DNA of 13,376 bases from Zygnema cylindricum (Eukaryota; Streptophyta; Zygnematophyceae; Zygnematales; Zygnemataceae): the NCBI GenBank assembly GCA_037447655.1, contig JBBHKE010002274.1, forward strand, positions 1 through 13,376, given 5' to 3'. This document shows, piece after piece, positions 9,432 to 13,376 of this stretch (positions are counted from its first letter, which is position 1; each line of letters starts with the position of its first letter). The translations under genes and the position numbers were made by a program. The notes under the pieces are model-generated. The model did no database searches, was not told the DNA's origin, and saw only the letters and a program-made list of their open reading frames with translations.

Positions 9432-9516
9432 CACGTGGTATGTCCGGATTCGCTCCTTTAATCCTCGGAGATGCCGCGCTCCAATGTCTTTTCGCCACGT
9501 GTCATCCTATGTGGCG
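9432..9516. promoter_or_regulatory. Paired G-boxes and G-box hairpin in LTR-like copy 1
   Basis: CACGTG occurs at 9432-9437 and 9496-9501. The second lies in an inverted repeat (CGCCACGT...ATGTGGCG, 9493-9516). CACGTG with an ACGT core is the plant G-box/ABRE bound by bZIP and bHLH factors. Function here is inferred only. Confidence 0.5.
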
Positions 9517-9941
9517 ATGCCCACAAACCGCTGAATTCTTCTTCCGCGATCTCGGCGCTATTTCCGGCCGTCCGATTAAATTCATATTTGATCGTAGCCG
9601 TAATAAATACATGCGCGGTATTTGTTTCGCTTACGAAATCAATGCGCGGTATTGATTTCTTATCCGTACCATAATCCATATTTTTACATTACCAGATCTA
9701 TGTGTCTCGTAAACAGTTACAGTTAAATGAATTATCCTACGTATTAATGTTTAATTAATTATCATACCATATAGTTCGTAACACTAGTTCTAGACTTAAC
9801 GGCTAAGGCTACCGGCTATTAGTCGTCTGCCGGCCGGTAGGTACCAGGATCAAATTTTGTCACCGGCACATACCTTTTAGTAAATATACACCTAACTAAT
9901 ATATTTTCCCGTAAACCTCTGGATAGCCTAGGTAGCCATGG

Positions 9942-10007
9942 CTCTAGCTCCCTCTCCAATTTCTCAGTGACTGCGACAAGTTTGAGAGTTGGAGAGAGAA
10001 GTTAGAG
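9942..10007. other. Conserved long hairpin near the right end of LTR-like copy 1
   Basis: The arms include CTCTCCAA (9952-9959) pairing with TTGGAGAG (9989-9996) and extend to CTCTAGCT/AGTTAGAG. The loop contains TCAGTGACTGCGACAAGT, which is identical in the other copy although the stems differ. Confidence 0.65.
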
Positions 10008-10070
10008 GTAGACTGCCTCGACTTCTTTCTATATTTCTATTTAAACCTAGAAAATACTTATATTGAACCA

Positions 10071-10293
10071 TTAATTTCTACATTATTTACAATCGTATTC
10101 GGCATAAGTCATTTAAAAAGTGAACAATATCATACTCCACAAAGCCCTTCCCACACGAAAACTCACAAAACATACTTAAGAGAATACGTTTTGGATGGAA
10201 ACACACATGAAACAAATCGTGTACTTTTTCTCGTCGTTTCAAACCTTATGAACCTTTTCAAATCCTTTCAAAAGCGCAAGGCTATTTTTACTA
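10071..10293. other. Spacer between LTR-like copy 1 and the hAT-like element
   Basis: AT-rich sequence without a recognisable gene, hairpin or paired repeat ends. Confidence 0.5.
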
Positions 10294-10720
10294 TAGTTGG
10301 GTATCGTTAGGCATTTGACGATAACTGATACACCCTTTTATTTGACCTATCGGTAATCGATATGTCACTATCGATGTTATTGCGAGAAAAAACATAGTCT
10401 ATCAGTTTTTTATTACGATCAATAATGCTTCAATTACTATCAACGATAATTGTACCCCTTCACACAGTATAGTTGTACATTTTATTCCACGTACGGAACA
10501 GATTGTCATACGTGGCATATCACACTATATACAGTGAAAATATATAATACAATATATTATTAATTACTATAATATATCGTACAATACTTTCTTCCACTTA
10601 TCGGTGATAAGGAATTTGTTGGTATTTGAGCAATATATCGGGACCCCTCATTGTTTGACAAAAAGACAACTATCGGCATCGGTTTTATCGCGATAATTTT
10701 TTTCCCAATACACAACACTA
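10294..10720. mobile_element. hAT-like miniature element (copy 3, inverted relative to copy 1)
   Basis: The right end reads ...CCAATACACAACACTA, the reverse complement of the TAGTGTTGTGTATYGG start of this family. The left end, TAGTTGGGTATCG, is a decayed counterpart. The reverse complement aligns with 5327-5690 over most of its length: TTATCGCGATAAAACCGATGCC, ATGCCAC, CAATCTGTTCC. The right flank is not target DNA but the start of a CACCG-family element, so no target duplication can be read. Non-coding. Confidence 0.7.
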
Positions 10721-10745
10721 CACCGTGTATCGCTATTGGCGTTAA
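10721..10745. mobile_element. Left-end fragment of a CACCG-family element
   Basis: CACCGTGTATCGCTATTGGC follows TA (10719-10720) that is also the last two bases of the hAT-like element. It matches the family terminal repeat with several changes. No opposite end was found to the right, so this is a remnant or a very diverged copy; the right limit given is only that of the recognisable terminus. Confidence 0.55.
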
Positions 10746-10805
10746 TAAGTTTCTAGCCACTTCAAACATCTTTTATCTGTAAACGTCGGTCTATTTTATT
10801 TAATC

Positions 10806-10878
10806 ACCCGGTCGAATCTTGCTAGCCCCTAAGATTCGGCACCCAAATCCGTTCCGGTTATGATGTGGCCGACCGGGT
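10806..10878. other. Nested inverted repeat (73 nt)
   Basis: The outer arms ACCCGGTCG (10806-10814) and CGACCGGGT (10870-10878) are perfect. Inside them CGAATCTT (10813-10820) pairs with AAGATTCG (10831-10838). The 73-nt span resembles tRNA size, but no T-loop or D-loop signature is present on either strand, so it is not called a tRNA. Confidence 0.7.
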
Positions 10879-11232
10879 ATAGATCGCGTACGGATTCGAG
10901 TACCCTATTGTGACCTATGGATAGCGATGAAGGTTGTCAATCGACGAGTGTAATGTATCGCGCAAACTTTTAGGATACGCATCACAAACTGAACCCAAAA
11001 ATTTAAAAGGTTAAATATCGTCAACCGAATGGTATGTATCCATGTGCCAAAGCAAGGCTTTTTTTTGTACTTTTCCTCTAAAACTTAGCGGCGTACCGCG
11101 TACGTATCAACCGTACAAAAAAATAAAAAAAAATAGAAGTACAGTTTTCGTCACCGTCGAAATTATAATGTACTACATGTAGTCGTTCTATGTTTTTCGA
11201 CCCACGACAAGAAACGTCATCTGCAAACTTTT

Positions 11233-11263
11233 ATTTTAAACACATAGGCGATGTGTTTAAAAT
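11233..11263. other. Perfect 13-bp-arm hairpin
   Basis: The arm ending TTTTAAACACAT (11233-11245) is perfectly complementary to ATGTGTTTAAAAT (11251-11263) around a five-base loop, AGGCG. There is no T-run or gene end beside it that would suggest a terminator. Confidence 0.85.
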
Positions 11264-11388
11264 CAAAGTATTTTTGATAAAAAATTAGGAACACATATTC
11301 GCACGTGTAGAAAATTTTCAATAATTTCAAACGAATCAAGCAACGACAAAAATTATACTACTCCTTATGTTTTGTCCGTTTTCGTCCA

Positions 11389-11607
11389 TCAAATTACACA
11401 AATTGTTTTGTTTTGTCGAGTTTCGTTCAGTACGGATTTTTTCATTTTAGGGGTTTGAAAATTACGATGCAATTTCACAGAATTGTAAGAAATCTCTGAG
11501 GGCGCCCCTGCCTCGCACACCTCACCTTCCTCACGTAGCCTCACATTCACTCTTTCAAAAATACAACCGTACAGGGAAGGCAACGGAAACGACACTTCTT
11601 CAGCCAT
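11389..11607 (-). CDS. Candidate short reading frame or first exon, unrecognised
   Basis: The frame starts CCATGGCTGAAGAAG, a good plant start context, and encodes 72 residues beginning MAEEVSFPLPSLYGC. A possible splice donor, GAAG|GTGAGG (GT at 11525-11524), would end a first coding exon after 28 residues. It lies about 300 nt downstream of a TATA-like box on the same strand (11920-11911). I recognise no domain, signal peptide or membrane segment, and no downstream exon could be identified. It may equally be chance. Confidence 0.15.
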   Translation of the reverse strand: MAEEVSFPLPSLYGCIFERVNVRLREEGEVCEAGAPSEISYNSVKLHRNFQTPKMKKSVLNETRQNKTICVI

Positions 11608-11622
11608 GGACAATATCCATGG
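11604..11622. other. CCATGGA...TCCATGG inverted repeat at the candidate start codon
   Basis: Perfect 7-bp arms around CAATA. On the minus strand one arm holds the candidate ATG (11607-11605), and the other an upstream CCATGG. Confidence 0.8.
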
Positions 11623-11873
11623 ACAAAAGGGCTGATAAGGAAAACGTCTACAAATGTCACATAAAATTATGCAACACCACCAACAATTTTGAACAATTCG
11701 GTGCGTTGTCATAGATTGTAGACGTTGACAACCGTCACGAGCATTGTCAGCATATACAACTATCACACTCTTAAGTAACAATTTTTTTGTTACACATAAG
11801 GACACCAGAAATCCGGGTCCGCCGGATCTACGCTAAAAAACAAAGAAGTTCGTGGAGGCATACCCTTAATCAG

Positions 11874-11920
11874 TATATAAATAAGGGAACTGCGATCGCC
11901 TTCGGGGAAACCCTTATATA
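11874..11920. promoter_or_regulatory. Opposed TATA-like boxes
   Basis: The minus strand carries CTATATAAGGG (TATATAAGGG at 11920-11911), next to GGCGCC. The plus strand carries TATATAAATA (11874-11883). Both fit plant TATA consensus. The minus box would drive toward the candidate frame at 11607; no plus-strand gene is visible. No other promoter evidence is available. Confidence 0.3.
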
Positions 11921-11955
11921 GGCGCCGTGTCTGTCTCAATTGTTTTCCGTCACAC

Positions 11956-12120
11956 GGCCGTACCGCGGGCACGATGTAGTGCTGCCGCCCGTCGCAGAAC
12001 ATACAGCCGTACCGTGGCAATATTCTAAGCTGCCGCCCGCCCGGTGACATAATTTTACGTTGTCGCCCGCTTCGTGGCATAATTCTACGCTGCCGCCGGC
12101 CGGCATAATTCTACGCTGCC
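11956..12120. repeat. Degenerate GC-rich tandem repeat, about 30 bp per unit
   Basis: Units start near 11981, 12029, 12059, 12089 and 12115, each opening GCTGCCGCC or GTTGTCGCC and closing CATAATTCTAC. Two units are exactly 30 bp, one is 26 and one 48; a related partial unit begins near 11956. Read on the minus strand, the 30-bp periodicity keeps one frame open with a recurring GRQ motif. The array ends right at the second LTR-like copy. Confidence 0.75.
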
Positions 12121-12664
12121 ATGAAACTTTGAGACCTCAGTGGCCCTCAGAGTAAGCAGATCCAAAAGAAGCTTATCTAGATAGTGCCGACTCCAAGTTG
12201 ATATAAACCCAAATGAATGACCCCTTGACAATCACAACCCAAATATAGATTCACCCTTGTGAAATAACACTTTCTGTGTGGTCAGTTCCACCACAGAATG
12301 CAAAGTTAAAATATGAGATTTGGACACTACCCACTTTGACTTTTCCCTAGAAATAGTGCTAACTCGCGACAAAAACTCTAACCGACTACGACCCTGTGTA
12401 GCCTGGACTCCCCGAGTCCGCAGCAAAAAGAATCACTGAAAATGGTCAAGTAACTTGATAGTTATGGTTGGCCAAAGTTTGCCATTTATACAAGGTGCAC
12501 TCTGGGAGAGGCAGCTACCTACCCAAAATTTTCTAAGTCCTATTCCCTCTCTAAAACTCTATCTATTGAAGTACGGCACCAATCAAATTAGTGTGTCGTA
12601 CAGAAAAGTACAGGTGCCGGTGTACTTTCTATACGGCCATTGTATAACATGGCCAAAATGTCGT

Positions 12665-12749
12665 CACGTGTCATAGCCAGATTTGTTACCGCAATCTCCG
12701 GAGTCGCCGCAATCCAACATTGTCGCGCCACGTGTCACATGACGTGGCG
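12665..12749. promoter_or_regulatory. Paired G-boxes and G-box hairpin in LTR-like copy 2
   Basis: CACGTG occurs at 12665-12670 and 12729-12734, the same 64-bp spacing as in copy 1. The second sits in CGCCACGT...ACGTGGCG (12726-12749), which here has perfect 8-bp arms. Nearby TTTGTTTCG...CGAAACAAA (around 12855-12876) is a second inverted repeat also present in weaker form in copy 1. Confidence 0.5.
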
Positions 12750-13167
12750 ATGACCGAAAAACGCCGAAAGTACATAATCCGTGATCGCGGCGCCTATGTG
12801 GTCGTCTGATCAAACCGGATACAATTGTAGCCGTTGAAAATATACGTGCGAAATTTGTTTCGCGTTCGAAACAAATGCGCGGTATCCGTTTCATAAAATA
12901 CATTAAATCGTACTTCGCACTATACAAAACTGTATCTATGCATTACGTATCTATTTTCGTTAGACGAAATAGTCTACGTGTACAAATATAAATATCTGAC
13001 AAACCTATTGTACTCTAGCACTGTATTTAGACTTGTTGGTTAAAGCGAACGGCTAGTGTGACGGACAACAGGTACCATGATCAAATCTTGGGTCCGTCAA
13101 ACCTTTTAGATAACTCTATTAAGAATTGCCTTCCTGTCCACTTTGGACAGCCTAGGCAGCCATGGAT

Positions 13168-13228
13168 CTAACTCCTCTTCAAGTCTTCAGTGACTGCGAC
13201 AAGTGTGGGGACTTGAGTGAAGAGTTAG
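13168..13228. other. Conserved long hairpin near the right end of LTR-like copy 2
   Basis: The arms CTAACTC (13168-13174) with GAGTTAG (13222-13228), and TCAAGTC (13179-13185) with GACTTGA (13210-13216), enclose the same TCAGTGACTGCGACAAGT loop as copy 1. Stem sequences differ between copies while pairing is kept. Confidence 0.65.
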
Positions 13229-13304
13229 AGGTAGGTTGTCAGTTTCCCCTTTTTGCCTTTTTATTTTACAATCTCTAGACCTAGAAAATACTTAAATTTC
13301 AACA

Positions 13305-13376
13305 CTCCCCTTATTTTCTAGTCTACTTACTTTCAACTCCCATCAAAAACAACAAATACATATATAATATATATAT
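13305..13376. other. Flank of LTR-like copy 2, ending in an AT microsatellite
   Basis: A short pyrimidine-rich and then A-rich stretch ends in ATATATAATATATATAT at the window edge. Weak similarity to the sequence right of copy 1 leaves the exact LTR boundary slightly uncertain. Confidence 0.5.

Larger units (their letters stand above)
9022..10070. mobile_element. LTR-like repeat, copy 1 (probable solo LTR)
   Basis: This 1049-bp unit runs from TGAAACTCTGAGACC to ...TTGAACCA, so it is bounded by TG...CA. The flanking pentamers TTATT (9017-9021) and TTAAT (10071-10075) differ at one base, consistent with a 5-bp LTR target duplication. It aligns along its length with 12122-13304 in the same orientation: the opening GAGACCTC, CCAATCA box, two CACTGTG-free G-boxes, inverted CGCCACGT arms, GGTACCA, and the right-end hairpin. 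It has no coding content; open frames inside are incidental. Orientation is uncertain, with minus preferred because the second copy is followed by TGG on that strand. Confidence 0.65.
10746..11388. other. No gene recognised; hairpin-rich spacer
   Basis: The stretch holds a nested hairpin (10806-10878) and a perfect 13-bp-arm palindrome (11233-11263), listed separately. Otherwise it is AT-rich with GTAC motifs and no convincing exon on either strand. Confidence 0.5.
12122..13304. mobile_element. LTR-like repeat, copy 2
   Basis: This 1183-bp unit runs from TGAAACTTTGAGACCTC to ...TTTCAACA (TG...CA). It is a diverged direct copy of 9022-10070 that carries about 130 bp of extra sequence near its left part (about 12200-12360). 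The flanking pentamers TGCCA and CTCCC do not match, so it may be one LTR of a longer element or an aged solo copy. On the minus strand it ends TTTCA and is followed at once by TGGCAGCG, a position where LTR elements have a primer-binding site beginning TGG; complementarity to a particular tRNA is not established. Confidence 0.6.

Noticed and set aside
9425-9679. Overlapping frames on both strands inside LTR-like copy 1
   Set aside because: They arise from the GC-richer inverted repeats of the LTR and are not kept as frames in copy 2.
9942-10007. Helitron 3' terminal hairpin
   Set aside because: The stem is too long and no CTRR end follows at the usual ~10-base distance; TG...CA bounds point to an LTR-like unit instead.
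10806-10878. tRNA gene on either strand
   Set aside because: Length and closing stem fit, but no GTTCRANNC-type T-loop, D-loop or plausible anticodon arm could be placed.
9022-13304. The two LTR-like copies as the 5' and 3' LTRs of one retrotransposon
   Set aside because: They are strongly diverged, there is no polypurine tract at the inner side, the outer pentamers do not match, and copy 1 has its own near-matching flanks. Separate insertions fit better.

Overview
The window looks like nuclear DNA of a land plant: AT-rich, with one recognisable spliced plant gene, long gene-free stretches and many repeats. No bacterial gene layout, rRNA, tRNA or CRISPR array is visible. The one gene recognised with confidence is a two-exon ERD15-like (PAM2-motif, poly(A)-binding-protein-interacting) gene on the minus strand. 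The species cannot be fixed from sequence alone. A non-flowering plant (bryophyte, lycophyte, fern or gymnosperm) is a weak guess.

Layout. 1-1414: a GGGA microsatellite at the edge, then DNA with no gene seen. 1435-3000: the ERD15-like gene, read right to left, with a likely 5'UTR intron, coding exons 2787-2487 and 2066-1846, and a poly(A) signal at 1440-1435. 3000-8660: a transposon-dense tract upstream of that gene. It holds four miniature elements flanked by TA and bounded by inverted repeats starting CACCG (3500-~3960 truncated, 4021-4560, 6569-7127, 7493-8031), and two hAT-like miniature elements (5327-5690, 8191-8658) built of TATCGG/CCGATA repeats. 9022-10070 and 12122-13304: two diverged, same-orientation copies of a TG...CA bounded, LTR-like repeat of about 1.05-1.2 kb. 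Between them lie a third hAT-like element (10294-10720, inverted), an abutting fragment of the CACCG family (10721-), several strong hairpins, a GC-rich 30-bp tandem repeat (11981-12120), and a possible promoter with a candidate short reading frame on the minus strand.

The gene and the repeats have no evident joint function. What stands out is structure in the non-coding repeats: end inverted repeats that vary together within each CACCG element, a central hairpin kept in four elements with G-T wobble pairs, an LTR-terminal hairpin whose stem changes while its loop is kept, and two G-boxes at the same 64-bp spacing in both LTR-like copies. No dedicated multi-gene system was found. Alignments were made by eye, and no database search was possible.
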